Source: Nocardia colli
GTDB lineage: Bacteria > Actinomycetota > Actinomycetes > Mycobacteriales > Mycobacteriaceae
Direction of reading: 5' to 3'
Assembly: GCF_008704205.1 (NCBI RefSeq)
Contig: NZ_VXLC01000012.1
Coordinates: 1 to 64,000, forward strand
Length of the DNA stretch: 64,000 bases
In this document: in pieces, positions 28,488-38,186 of the stretch
Layout of the letters: the number at the start of each line of letters is the position of its first letter
How positions within the stretch are numbered: position 1 is the stretch's first letter
Program-made: the position numbers and the translations under genes
The notes under the pieces: model-generated
Told to the model about the DNA's origin: nothing
Seen by the model: only the letters and a program-made list of their open reading frames with translations
The model's database searches: none

Positions 28488-30320
28488 TCAGATGGTGAAC
28501 GCGACGTTCAGCGACGCGAGGATGCCGGACAGCGCGGTGTGCATATCCGGCGCCTCGATCCGCATCAGCATCGACTCGTCGATATTGGCCAGATCCAGGC
28601 TCTCGTCGTTGGCCAGCCGGAATTCGCGCTCTTCCTCGGCGGCCTCGATGACGTTGCGGATGAATCGGCCGTTGCCCGCCAGGTCGACGCCGCGGCGCGG
28701 CTGGCCGCTCTGGTCGGTGCTCTGCAACTCGTAGAGCTGGGTGCAGGCCAGGACGAGCAGCTCGAGCGCGTCGTCGGACAGCTCGGAGTCCCGCTTGTGC
28801 GCGATGACCTTGCCGATCTCACCGAGCTCCGACGGCGTGTAGGACGGGAACTGCACCCGCTTGGAAAAGCGGGACGCCAGACCGTCGTTCGCGGCGAGCA
28901 GGCGGTCGATCTCGCCGTCGTAACCGGCGATGATCACCACCAGCCGGTCGCGGTCGTTCTCCATCCGGGCCAGCAGCGTGTCGATGGCCTCCCGGCCGAA
29001 CGAGTCGCCGCCCTGCAGACCGGTCTGGATCAGGGTGTACGCCTCGTCGATGAACAGCACGCCGTCCATCGCGCTGTCGATCAGCGCCTCCGACTTCACC
29101 GCGGTGCCGCCGAGGTGCTGGGCGACGAAGTCGACGCGCTTGGCCTCGACCACCTTGTCGGTCTTCAGGATGCCGACGCCGCAATAGATCTTGGCGACCA
29201 CCCGGGCGATGGTGGTCTTACCCGTGCCGGGCGGACCGGTGAACGCGAGGTGCTGACCGCGCGCCCCGGCGGCCAGACCCTTCTCGGCGCGGATCTTCGC
29301 CATCTGCGCGCTCGACTGCAGCTTGGCCACCTGGGTCTTCACCGAGGCCAGACCGATCTGCGAGTCCAGCTCGGCGCGGGCGTCGGCCAGGATCTTCTTG
29401 GCCCGGTCCTCGGTCTCGGCCTGCTCCATCGCCTTCATCGACGGCGCGGAGGCCGGATCCCACTTGTCCTTGCGGGCGTCGATCGTCTCCCGCGAGGTGA
29501 TGCTGATCCGGTAGGTGCGGTCGCGCATCGCGGCGGTGTTCGCGTCGAAATCCGGCGCCTGCGAGTAGACCTTCTCGAACAGGCCCTGCGCCACTTCCTC
29601 GTTGCCGGATTCGCGCAGGCACAGGCCGCGGCAGAACATGGCGGTCGAACGCGCGGCCGGAATCGGGCCCGCCTCGGCCTGTTCCATCCGGCGGATCGCC
29701 TCACCGAAGAGCCCGAGCTGCGCGCACGCGGTGCCGACCATGACGTTCGCGCCGGCCGCGAGGAACGGGTCGTCCCACTCGGCCGAACCGGCCAGCACCG
29801 TCATGACGTCGGGCCAGCGCTGGGTGTTGTAGTGCAGCACGCCGCGGACATAGGCGCAGATGCGGTTGTCGATCTCGCGATCCGGGTCGCTCAGCTGGGA
29901 CCTGCGGTGCGTGTCGAGCTCGTTGAGCACCCGCTCGGCCTCGTCGTACTCCTTGTCCGCGATGAGTTGCGCGGCCCAGGCGAGCCAGATCTCGGTGTAG
30001 CTGGCCAGCGGGTAATCGATGTAGAGGCCGGGCAGGAAGCGGCCGGCCAGGTCGCGCGGCTGCAGGCCGAGCCTGCGCTGCTCCCGATAGAGCGTGCTCG
30101 CGCTGGTCTTGTGCATGTTGAACAAGACGTCCTTGGTGAGCTCGCCGGCGGCGGCGCGGCCCAGCCAGGCGTCGCACATCGTCGGATCCCACTCGGTGGC
30201 GCGCTGGAAGGCGAGCTTCGCGTACTCGAGGTCGCGCGCGGATTCCTGGCCCTCGATGGACAATCCCAGCGACAGAATTCCGGCGTCGAAGGCTCGTTGT
30301 GCTTGGCGATTGCCGGTCAT
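28488..30320 (-). CDS. eccA: ESX cytosolic AAA+ ATPase EccA
   Basis: This 610-residue protein has an N-terminal TPR-like helical half (residues 1-280) and a CbxX/CfqX-type AAA+ ATPase half. Walker A is GPPGTGKT, Walker B is GVLFIDEAYT, and an Arg-rich sensor region (GLASRFSKRVQFPSYTP) follows. EccA is thought to release substrates such as PE/PPE-EspG complexes by ATP hydrolysis. It is on the minus strand, divergent from eccD. A candidate promoter lies at 30413-30442. EccA is absent from mycobacterial ESX-4, so this locus belongs to the larger ESX types. Confidence 0.93.
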   Translation of the reverse strand: MTGNRQAQRAFDAGILSLGLSIEGQESARDLEYAKLAFQRATEWDPTMCDAWLGRAAAGELTKDVLFNMHKTSASTLYREQRRLGLQPRDLAGRFLPGLYIDYPLASYTEIWLAWAAQLIADKEYDEAERVLNELDTHRRSQLSDPDREIDNRICAYVRGVLHYNTQRWPDVMTVLAGSAEWDDPFLAAGANVMVGTACAQLGLFGEAIRRMEQAEAGPIPAARSTAMFCRGLCLRESGNEEVAQGLFEKVYSQAPDFDANTAAMRDRTYRISITSRETIDARKDKWDPASAPSMKAMEQAETEDRAKKILADARAELDSQIGLASVKTQVAKLQSSAQMAKIRAEKGLAAGARGQHLAFTGPPGTGKTTIARVVAKIYCGVGILKTDKVVEAKRVDFVAQHLGGTAVKSEALIDSAMDGVLFIDEAYTLIQTGLQGGDSFGREAIDTLLARMENDRDRLVVIIAGYDGEIDRLLAANDGLASRFSKRVQFPSYTPSELGEIGKVIAHKRDSELSDDALELLVLACTQLYELQSTDQSGQPRRGVDLAGNGRFIRNVIEAAEEEREFRLANDESLDLANIDESMLMRIEAPDMHTALSGILASLNVAFTI

Positions 30321-30412
30321 GGCTGTCGGACCCCGAAGTCTTCGTTCGTAGTAGCGGATGAGTTCTTTATGCCCCCCAGACTACCGATCGCGCAGTGCCT
30401 GGTCTGTCCGTT

Positions 30413-30442
30413 ACATTAGGTTCAGCTGCCCAGAGGTTGCAA
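30413..30442 (-). promoter_or_regulatory. Candidate promoter of eccA
   Basis: Read on the minus strand, TTGCAA (30442-30437) is followed after 18 bases by TAATGT (30418-30413), a fair match to actinobacterial -35 and -10 boxes. It would give a leader of about 85 bases before the eccA ATG. Found by eye. Confidence 0.4.
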
Positions 30443-30562
30443 CGCAAGTGTTGTCTAGGTGAGAGTCATACGGGTGTCGAAGTCGTTCACTCAGAAGACG
30501 TTCCACCCAGTGCGGTCGAAGCGTGAACAATCGTCAGTGGAGAGGCCGGGGGTCCGGGGTCG

Positions 30563-32038
30563 TTGATCGAGTCACCAACCAGTGGCACACGCGCCGCTGA
30601 ACCGGAGCTGAGTCGGGTTTCCGTCATCGGCGGGAACACTCAGCTCGATGTCGGGCTGCCCGCCACCGTGCCGATCGCCGGCTTCATCGGCGACCTGGTG
30701 GCGCTGATCGAGTCCCGCAATCCCGACCAGCTCGACGCCGAGGACGACTCGGTGCCGTTGCAGGCCCAGCATTGGACGTTGGCCCGGGTCGGCCAGGAGG
30801 CGTTCGCGCCGAGCCGCACGCTCAACGACGCCGATGTGCACGACGGCGAACTGCTCGTGCTGCGTTCGGTCACCGCGAAGGAATCGCCCGCGCTCTTCGA
30901 CGACGTGATCGACGCGGTCTCCCGGCTCACCGCCGAGGAGTTCCGCAGCTGGACCGGCAACTCCGCGCGCTGGATGGGTTTGGTCGCCGGTGTGCTGACG
31001 GTGCTGACCGCGCTGGCGCTGCTGGTCATCTCGCGCGGGCACGGCGATCCGCTCGCGCCCGCGTTCGTGCTGTCGGCCGTGGGCATCGGCGCTTTCGTCG
31101 CCGCGGGCTTCGCGGCCCGCAGATACCTCGACCAGGTCACCGCCACCTGGCTGTCGCTAGACGGCCTGTTGCTGCTGTTCGGCGGCGCCGCGCTGTTCGT
31201 ACCCGGGGAACTGGGCAGTGCGCATCTGCTGCTCGGTTGTTCGGTGACGCTGGTGGCGGCCGTGCTCGGTTATCGGGTCATCGGCACCGGGGCCACGCTG
31301 TTCTCCGCCGCGGGTGCGCTCAGCGTGGTCGGGGGGATCACCGCCGCGGTGTATCTGGCCTGGCATCCCGGCCTGCCGAAGGTGGGCGGCGGTCTGGTGG
31401 TGGTCGGCATCGCGATGCTGTCGCTGGTGCCGCGACTGGCGGCCGGGCTGGCCCGGTTGCCGATCCCGCCGGTGCCGACCGCGGGCGCCGCGATCGACCC
31501 GGCCGACCACGAACAGCGTCCGACCATCGAGGGCATCGGTGCGATCGGCGCCACCGCGCTGCCGTCCGCGTCCGGCCTCGGTGAGCGGGCCCGCGCGGCC
31601 AACCAGTACCAGTCCGGCCTGATCATCGCGTGCACGTTGAGCGCGGTGATCGGCGCGTTCGGCGCGGCCGACCCGTTGGGCTCGGACCGCTGGCAGGGCA
31701 TCGTGCTGGCCGTGGTCACGGGGATCATCCTGTGCCTGCGCGGCCGGTCCTTCGCCGACCTCACCCAGGCCGCGACGCTGATCGCGGGCGGCTGCCTGGT
31801 CTTCGTCTCGCTGGTCGCCGGCGCGGCCATCGGGGACGCGGATCTGGAAATGCTCTCGGTCGGCCTGCTGGTCGCCTTCGCCGCGGGCACGATCGGCTTC
31901 GGCGTGATCGGGCCGCACATCGAGGTCACCCCGGTGACCCGGCGCATGATCGAGATCTTCGAGTACCTGCTGATCATCTCGCTGATCCCGATGGTGCTGT
32001 GGATCATGAACGTCTACTCATTGGCCCGGAACATATGA
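30563..32038 (+). CDS. eccD: ESX membrane pore component EccD
   Basis: This 491-residue protein has an N-terminal ubiquitin-like domain (residues 15-110: RVSVIGGNTQLDVGLPATVP, then DGELLVLRS) followed by about eleven membrane helices. EccD forms the membrane barrel of the ESX complex. No ATG or GTG is usable at the 5' end; the start is TTG at 30563 with a GGGGTCCGGGG stretch upstream, so the exact start is uncertain. The gene begins the eccD-mycP-eccC group and is divergent from eccA; mycP follows 12 bp after its stop. Confidence 0.92.
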   Translation: MIESPTSGTRAAEPELSRVSVIGGNTQLDVGLPATVPIAGFIGDLVALIESRNPDQLDAEDDSVPLQAQHWTLARVGQEAFAPSRTLNDADVHDGELLVLRSVTAKESPALFDDVIDAVSRLTAEEFRSWTGNSARWMGLVAGVLTVLTALALLVISRGHGDPLAPAFVLSAVGIGAFVAAGFAARRYLDQVTATWLSLDGLLLLFGGAALFVPGELGSAHLLLGCSVTLVAAVLGYRVIGTGATLFSAAGALSVVGGITAAVYLAWHPGLPKVGGGLVVVGIAMLSLVPRLAAGLARLPIPPVPTAGAAIDPADHEQRPTIEGIGAIGATALPSASGLGERARAANQYQSGLIIACTLSAVIGAFGAADPLGSDRWQGIVLAVVTGIILCLRGRSFADLTQAATLIAGGCLVFVSLVAGAAIGDADLEMLSVGLLVAFAAGTIGFGVIGPHIEVTPVTRRMIEIFEYLLIISLIPMVLWIMNVYSLARNI

Positions 32039-32050
32039 GCGCGGGCAGCG

Positions 32051-33460
32051 ATGGGACCTAGCGCCTTCCGTCGCAGTCTGCTGCGGATGGCCGGCGCCGT
32101 CGCGGTGGTGGGTCTGGTGGGCGTGCCCGCACCGCCCGCCTCCGCGATCTCGCCGCCCGCTATCGATCCGGGTGCGCTCGGTATCGCCCAGGCGTTGAGC
32201 GGGCGCCCCGCACCGCTGGAACCGACCCAGCAGGCCGACCAGTGCGCCGAACCTCAGCTCACCGGGTCCCCGCCGAACGAGCCGCCGATCTCGCAGCGGG
32301 TACTCGAGCTGCCCGCGGCCTGGCAGTTCAGCCGCGGCGCCGGACAGAAGGTCGCGGTTATCGACACCGGGGTGCAGCGGCATCCACGCCTGGCCGCGCT
32401 GCAACCGGGCGGTGATTACGTCTCCGACACCGACGGCACCGTGGACTGCGACGGACACGGCACCCTGGTCGCCGGAATCATTGCGGCACAGCCGAGTCCG
32501 GCCGACGCGTTCACCGGGGTCGCGCCGGACGCGGAGATCCTCAGCATCCGCCAGCTGAGCCTGGCCTACGAGAAGAAGGACCGCGGGGGCGATCGCCCGC
32601 CCGGCACCATCCGCGCCGACGGCTACGGCAGCGTGCTCACCCTGGCCGCGGCGGTGGTGCGCGCGGCGGATCTGGGCGCGACCGTCATCAACATCTCCGA
32701 AGTCGCCTGTAGCCCAGCCGGATCCGACACTGCCGACTCCGCGCTCGGCGCCGCGGTGAAGTACGCCTACGACCACAACGTCGTCGTGGTGGCCGCCGCG
32801 GGCAACGTGGAAAGCAACGGTCCCTGCCAGAAACAGAACGAGGGCTCCGGCTGGGGCGCGGTCAACACCGTGGCCAGCCCCGCCTGGTTCTCGCCGTATG
32901 TGCTGGCCGTCGGCTCGGTGGACGCGGACGGCAAGCCATCGGACCTGTCGTTGCACGGCCCATGGGTCGCGGTGGCCGCGATCGGCCGCAACATCGTGTC
33001 GCTGGACAGCAAGGGCGGCGGCGTCGGGCTGGTCAACGGCGTGCAGACCGACGAGGGCATTCGCCCGGTGGACGGCACCAGCTTCGCGGCGCCCTACGTC
33101 GCCGGCTTGGCGGCCCTGGTGCGGTCGCGCTTCCCGAATCTCGATGCGCGACAGGTGATGGACCGCATCATCCGGACCGCGCAGGCGCCGGGCACCGGCC
33201 ACGACGACGCGATCGGCGCGGGCCTGATCGATCCGCTCGCCGCGCTGACCGCGCAGCTGCCGGAGAAGTCGGTGAGCGAAGGCGCCGATGTCGATCGGGC
33301 GATCGCCGCGCCGGTGATCCCGCCCGGACCGGATCCACGGCCGCGCCGGATCGCGGTGATCGGCTCGCTGACCTGTTTGACCGCACTGGCAATCGGTGTG
33401 GCGGTAGCGATTCCGTACCGCCGCAGACGTCGGGAGATCGACGCCGAATACGACCCGTAA
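32051..33460 (+). CDS. mycP: Mycosin: membrane-anchored subtilisin-like protease of the ESX system
   Basis: This 469-residue protein has a signal peptide (RRSLLRMAGAVAVVGLVGV, cleavage near PASA), a subtilase domain with Asp105 (AVIDTGV), His136 (DGHGTLVAG) and Ser344 (DGTSFAAPYVAG), and a C-terminal membrane helix (CLTALAIGVAVAIPY) with a basic tail inside. Mycosins sit on the periplasmic face of the ESX complex and stabilise it; some cleave substrates. The catalytic triad is complete. The gene lies between eccD and eccC. Confidence 0.95.
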   Translation: MGPSAFRRSLLRMAGAVAVVGLVGVPAPPASAISPPAIDPGALGIAQALSGRPAPLEPTQQADQCAEPQLTGSPPNEPPISQRVLELPAAWQFSRGAGQKVAVIDTGVQRHPRLAALQPGGDYVSDTDGTVDCDGHGTLVAGIIAAQPSPADAFTGVAPDAEILSIRQLSLAYEKKDRGGDRPPGTIRADGYGSVLTLAAAVVRAADLGATVINISEVACSPAGSDTADSALGAAVKYAYDHNVVVVAAAGNVESNGPCQKQNEGSGWGAVNTVASPAWFSPYVLAVGSVDADGKPSDLSLHGPWVAVAAIGRNIVSLDSKGGGVGLVNGVQTDEGIRPVDGTSFAAPYVAGLAALVRSRFPNLDARQVMDRIIRTAQAPGTGHDDAIGAGLIDPLAALTAQLPEKSVSEGADVDRAIAAPVIPPGPDPRPRRIAVIGSLTCLTALAIGVAVAIPYRRRRREIDAEYDP

Positions 33461-33508
33461 CCCCGGCTCCGCGCCGAACGCAGAGAGCTCGATCGATCGA
33501 AGGAATCC

Positions 33509-36500
33509 ATGGCTACCGAAGGTTTCGTACGACGCCCCAGGATAGCGCCGCCACGGGCACCCGGCGGTGAGGTGGCGCTGACCCCGCCGCCGGAGATTCC
33601 CCGTCCGCTGCCCGCCCCGCTGATGATGAAGCTGATGCCCGTCGTCATGGTTGTCGCGGTGGTCGGCATGATCGCGATGATGGCCATGATGGGGCGCAAC
33701 CTGCTGGCCAACCCGCTGTCCATGATGTTCCCGATGATGATGCTCATGTCGATGGTCGGCATGATGGCGGGCTTCCGCGGCGGCACGGGCAAGCGCGCGG
33801 TCGAGCTCAACGAGGAACGCAAGGACTACTTCCGCTACCTGGATCAGGTCCGGAAAGACGTGCGCCGCACCGGGACCAAGCAGCTGGAGACGCTGGCCTG
33901 GAGCCACCCGGACCCGGCCGACCTGCCGTCGCTGATCGGCACCCGCCGGATGTGGGAGCGCAGGCCCAACGATCCCGACTTCGGCCACGTCCGGGTCGGC
34001 ATGGGCAGCCATCGTCTGGCCACGAAGCTGGCCCGGCCGGAGACCGGTCCGCTGGAGGATCTAGAGCCGGTCTCCACCGTCGCGCTGCGCCGGTTCGTGC
34101 GCACCCATTCGGTGGTGCACAGCCTGCCGACCGCGGTGTCGCTGCGTGCCTTCCCGGCGATCAACATCAGCGGTCCGACCCAGGACGCGCGCATGCTGGC
34201 CAGCTCGATGCTGATGGAGCTGGTCACCTTCCACGGCCCCGACCATCTCGCGGTCGCCATCGTCTGCGCGGACCCGGACGGGCCCTGGGCGTGGGCGAAA
34301 TGGCTTCCGCACCTGCAACATCCGACGGTGCGCGACGGCATGGGCTCGGCCCGGATGATGTACACCTCGCTCGGCGAGCTGGAGACCGCGCTGTCGGCCG
34401 AGCTGATGGAACGTGGCCGCTTCATGCGCAACCCGCAGCCCACCCAGGGGCGGCTGCACCTGGTGGTCATCATCGATGACGGCTACGTCAACGGCAACGA
34501 ACGGCTGATCAGTGAGTCCGGCCTGGACTCGGTGACCGTGCTCGACCTCACCGCGCCGGAGGGCGGTCTCGCGGCCCGGCGCGGGCTGCAACTGGTCGCG
34601 GCGGATGGCGACGTGTCCGCCCGCAGCGCGGTGGGCGTGGAGAAGTTCGCCACCGCCGATCAGGTGAGTATCGCTGAGGCCGAGGCCTTTTCCCGGACCC
34701 TCTCGCGCTACCGGCTGGCCACCGCGGCCCAGATCGTCAGCCTCGGCGAGGGATCGACGGCCGACCCCGGACTGATGGCGCTGCTGAAGATCCCGGACGC
34801 GGCGCAGATCGACCCCGCCCGGGTCTGGCGGCCGCGCACCGCGCGCGAACGGCTGCGCGTGCCGATCGGCATCACCCCCGACGGCACCCCGGTCGAGATC
34901 GACATCAAGGAGTCGGCCGAGAACGGCATGGGCCCGCACGGCCTGTGCATCGGCGCGACCGGCTCGGGTAAGTCGGAATTCCTTCGTACCCTGGTGCTTT
35001 CGCTGGTCACCACGCACTCGCCGGACGCGCTGAACCTGGTGCTCGTCGACTTCAAGGGTGGCGCGACCTTCCTCGGCCTGGACTCGCTGCCGCACGTCGC
35101 CGCGGTGATCACCAACCTGGAAGAGGAACTGTCCCTGGTCGACCGCATGAAAGACGCGCTCGCCGGTGAGATGAACCGCCGCCAGGAACTGCTCCGCTCG
35201 GCGGGCAACTACGCCAACGTCACGGACTACGAGAAGGCCAGGGCCGCAGGCGTTCCGCTGGACCCGTTACCCGCGCTGTTCGTCGTGGTCGACGAGTTCT
35301 CCGAACTGCTCTCGCAGAAGCCGGATTTCGCCGAACTGTTCGTCATGATCGGCCGGCTCGGCCGCTCGCTGCACGTGCACCTGCTGCTCGCGTCGCAGCG
35401 CCTGGAGGAGAACAAGCTGCGCGGCCTGGAGTCGCACCTGTCCTACCGGATCGGCCTGCGCACCTTCTCCGCCAACGAATCTCGCGCGGTGCTCGGCATC
35501 ACCGATGCTTACCATCTGCCGAGCGTGCCCGGCGCCGGCTACCTGAAGAGCGACGCCTCGGATCCGTTGCGGTTCAACGCGAGCTATGTGTCCGGGCCGT
35601 ATGTCGCGCCGGTCGGCACGGTGACCGGTGAGGACGGCGCGCCGGTCGGCGGCCAGCGGCTCGCGCTGTTCACCGCGGGGCCGGTGGAGATGCCGGAACC
35701 GGTCGAATCCGAATCCGCCCTGGATCTGCCGCCGTCGCCGACCAACCCCCTGCTCGAACTGCCGCCGCCGCCCGGCGCGCCCGGCACCGAGGAGGGGATT
35801 CCGGACTCGCTGCTCGACACCGTGGTCAAACGACTGACCGGACACGGCCGCCCGGCGCACGAGGTGTGGCTGCCGCCGCTGGACGAATCGCCGACGGTCG
35901 ACATGCTGCTGCCCGACCCGGACTGGCGATCGCCGGTCAACCGGCACGGCCAGCTGTGGATGCCGATCGGCGTGATCGACAAGCCGTACGAGCAGCGCCG
36001 TGACGTCCTGACCATCAGTCTCGCCGGCGCGCAAGGCAATGTGGCGGTCGTCGGCGGCCCGCAGTCGGGCAAGTCGACCACGCTGCGCACCATCATCATG
36101 GCCGCCGCCGCGACGCACACCCCGCAGCACGTGCAGTTCTACTGCCTGGACTTCGGTGGCGGCAGCATGGCGGGCCTGGTCGGCCTGCCGCACGTCGGCT
36201 CGGTGGCGGGTCGGCTGGACGGCGATCGGGTGCGCCGCACCATCGCCGAGCTCACCTCGCTGATGCGGCAGCGCGAGGAACGCTTCGCCGAGCTCGGCAT
36301 CGAGTCGATGGCCGAGTTCCGGCGGCGCAAGTTCGCCGCGGCGGCGCACGTGCCCGACGGCGCGGCCTCGGCCGGAAATCCATTGGCCGACGACCGATTC
36401 GGCGACGTGTTCCTGGTGATCGACGGCTGGGCCGCGATCCGCGAAGAGTTCGACGTGCTGGAACCGCAGATCAATGCCATTGCGGCGCAGGGCCTGTCGT

Positions 36501-37576
36501 ACGGCATCCACGTGATCATCGGCGCCTCCCGCTGGCCGGAGATCCGGCCGGTGGTCAAGGACCAGATCGGCACCCGGCTGGAGCTGCGCCTCGGCGACCC
36601 GACGGACTCGGAGATGGGGCGGCGCACCGCCTTCCAGGTGCCGGTCGGCCGTCCGGGCCGTGGTCTCACGCCGGACCAGCTGCACATGCTGGTCGCCTTG
36701 CCGCGCTTGGATTCCGACTCGAATCCGGACTCGCTGGCCGACGGCGTCACCCTGGCCAGGCAGGAACTCGCCGAGTTGCACGCGGGCAGGCAGGCGCCGG
36801 AGGTGCGGATGCTGCCGCTGCAATTCGGTCGCGAGGGGCTGCTGGCGGCCACCAGGGAACAGGGCATCGAGCTCAGCCCGACCAGGGTGGTCGTCGGCAT
36901 CGGCGAATCCGAATTGCAGCCGCTGGTCCTGGATTTCGGCACGGATCCGCACTTCATGGCCTTCGCCGACGTCGAGTCCGGCAAGACCACGCTGCTGCGC
37001 AACATCGTGACCGGCGTGGTGGAGAACTCGACGCCGGACCAGGCGAAGATCATCATGATCGACTACCGCCGGACCATGCTCGGCGTGGTCGAGGGCGAAC
37101 ACCTGGCCGGCTACTCCACCTCGTCGCAGACCTGCGGGCCGATGATCCAAGAGGTCGCCGAGTTCCTGTCCAAGCGGATCCCCGGCTCCGACATCACCCC
37201 GCAGGAGCTGCGCGACCGCAGCTGGTGGGAGGGCCCGGAGATCTACATCGTGGTCGACGACTACGACATGGTGGCGACCGGCGGCATCAATCCCTTTGCG
37301 CCGCTGATCGAATACCTGCCGCAGGCCCGCGATATCGGCATGCACTTCGTGGTCACCCGGCGGATGGGCGGCGTCTCGCGCGCGCTCTACGACCCGATCA
37401 TCGGTGGCCTGAAGAACCTGTCGGTGGACACGCTGATCATGAGCGGCTCGCGGGACGAGGGCAAGATCATCGGCGAGATCCGCCCGAGCAAGCTGCCCCC
37501 GGGCCGCGGCACCCTGGCATCGCGCAGCCGCGGCCAGGAAATGGTGCAGATCGCCTTCATGCCGCCGACGACGTAG
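33509..37576 (+). CDS. eccC: ESX motor ATPase EccC (fused, three FtsK/SpoIIIE-type domains)
   Basis: This 1,355-residue protein has two Met-rich membrane helices at about residues 35-90, then three ATPase domains. Walker A motifs are GATGSGKSE at residue 482, GGPQSGKST at 849 and ADVESGKTT at 1153; the third has Ala for the first Gly. Walker B and acidic residues are clear in domain 1 (VLVDFKGGA, FVVVDEFSELL) and reduced later. EccC drives export and binds the signal of Esx pairs in its last domain. Here it is one polypeptide, as in EccC of ESX-2/3/5 and unlike the split EccCa/EccCb of ESX-1. AAGGA supports ATG 33509. A terminator in the convergent gene follows the stop. Confidence 0.95.
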   Translation: MATEGFVRRPRIAPPRAPGGEVALTPPPEIPRPLPAPLMMKLMPVVMVVAVVGMIAMMAMMGRNLLANPLSMMFPMMMLMSMVGMMAGFRGGTGKRAVELNEERKDYFRYLDQVRKDVRRTGTKQLETLAWSHPDPADLPSLIGTRRMWERRPNDPDFGHVRVGMGSHRLATKLARPETGPLEDLEPVSTVALRRFVRTHSVVHSLPTAVSLRAFPAINISGPTQDARMLASSMLMELVTFHGPDHLAVAIVCADPDGPWAWAKWLPHLQHPTVRDGMGSARMMYTSLGELETALSAELMERGRFMRNPQPTQGRLHLVVIIDDGYVNGNERLISESGLDSVTVLDLTAPEGGLAARRGLQLVAADGDVSARSAVGVEKFATADQVSIAEAEAFSRTLSRYRLATAAQIVSLGEGSTADPGLMALLKIPDAAQIDPARVWRPRTARERLRVPIGITPDGTPVEIDIKESAENGMGPHGLCIGATGSGKSEFLRTLVLSLVTTHSPDALNLVLVDFKGGATFLGLDSLPHVAAVITNLEEELSLVDRMKDALAGEMNRRQELLRSAGNYANVTDYEKARAAGVPLDPLPALFVVVDEFSELLSQKPDFAELFVMIGRLGRSLHVHLLLASQRLEENKLRGLESHLSYRIGLRTFSANESRAVLGITDAYHLPSVPGAGYLKSDASDPLRFNASYVSGPYVAPVGTVTGEDGAPVGGQRLALFTAGPVEMPEPVESESALDLPPSPTNPLLELPPPPGAPGTEEGIPDSLLDTVVKRLTGHGRPAHEVWLPPLDESPTVDMLLPDPDWRSPVNRHGQLWMPIGVIDKPYEQRRDVLTISLAGAQGNVAVVGGPQSGKSTTLRTIIMAAAATHTPQHVQFYCLDFGGGSMAGLVGLPHVGSVAGRLDGDRVRRTIAELTSLMRQREERFAELGIESMAEFRRRKFAAAAHVPDGAASAGNPLADDRFGDVFLVIDGWAAIREEFDVLEPQINAIAAQGLSYGIHVIIGASRWPEIRPVVKDQIGTRLELRLGDPTDSEMGRRTAFQVPVGRPGRGLTPDQLHMLVALPRLDSDSNPDSLADGVTLARQELAELHAGRQAPEVRMLPLQFGREGLLAATREQGIELSPTRVVVGIGESELQPLVLDFGTDPHFMAFADVESGKTTLLRNIVTGVVENSTPDQAKIIMIDYRRTMLGVVEGEHLAGYSTSSQTCGPMIQEVAEFLSKRIPGSDITPQELRDRSWWEGPEIYIVVDDYDMVATGGINPFAPLIEYLPQARDIGMHFVVTRRMGGVSRALYDPIIGGLKNLSVDTLIMSGSRDEGKIIGEIRPSKLPPGRGTLASRSRGQEMVQIAFMPPTT

Positions 37577-37577
37577 G

Positions 37578-38186
37578 TCAGTTGTTCGGTTGGACCGCAC
37601 CGAGATTCGGTGCGGTCCCCAGGCTGCGCGCGGCCGGCACGGCCACCGGTGCGCCGAGATCCCAACTGTCGGCGCGGCGTTCGAACAGCGCGCGGGACGG
37701 GCCGGTCGCGATCGGGCCCGCGATGCGCGCCAATTGGAAGCCCTCCCTGCGGTAGTAGTCGTGCAGTTCGGTGTTGGTGGTCCACGCGTCGAGCCGGACC
37801 CACTCGCGTTCCTGTTGGCGCGCAAGCACTCCCGCGTGCGCAAGCAGATGGTGACCGATCCGTTGTCCGGCGAAACGCAGGTCAACGATCATGTAATGGA
37901 CGACGACCGCGTCGGATAGTTCCCACGGCGACCAGAGCCCCGGATCGGCGTGCCGATTGACGGTGATGGTGCCCGCGGGTTCGCCCGACACCTCGGCGAT
38001 CCAGGTCTCGCCCGCGTCCAGCGAGCGCCCGACGCCTCGCGCGAAGATCTCGATGGGTAGTCCACGGCCCGCGACCGTCCACTGATCGGAGCCGCGCGCG
38101 GTCAGCCACGCGGTGCGTTGCAGCCGCAGCCGGCAGATCACGCCCAGATCGCCAATTGTCGCCTGGCGGAGCACGATTACGCTCAT
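37578..38186 (-). CDS. GNAT-family N-acetyltransferase
   Basis: This 202-residue protein has a GNAT fold: VVVHYMIVDLRFAGQRIGHH fits strand 4 and the Q/R-x-x-G-x-G/A acetyl-CoA loop (Q-R-I-G-H), then WVRLDAWTTNTELHDYYRREGF fits strands 5-6 and the terminal helix. The substrate is unknown. Its ATG overlaps the stop of the upstream GntR regulator by four bases, so the two are one operon. Its 3' end contains a strong terminator hairpin shared with eccC. Confidence 0.85.
   Translation of the reverse strand: MSVIVLRQATIGDLGVICRLRLQRTAWLTARGSDQWTVAGRGLPIEIFARGVGRSLDAGETWIAEVSGEPAGTITVNRHADPGLWSPWELSDAVVVHYMIVDLRFAGQRIGHHLLAHAGVLARQQEREWVRLDAWTTNTELHDYYRREGFQLARIAGPIATGPSRALFERRADSWDLGAPVAVPAARSLGTAPNLGAVQPNN
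37592..37618. terminator. Bidirectional terminator between eccC and the GNAT gene, inside the GNAT coding end
   Basis: A perfect 12-bp stem (37592-37603 with 37607-37618) with a 3-base loop, GAT, lies 16 bp after the eccC stop and within the last codons of the convergent acetyltransferase gene. It can stop transcripts coming from either side. Confidence 0.7.

Noticed and set aside
28275..30419. 714-residue plus-strand ORF opposite eccA
   Set aside because: It is an antisense shadow; eccA on the minus strand has intact Walker motifs and full family length.
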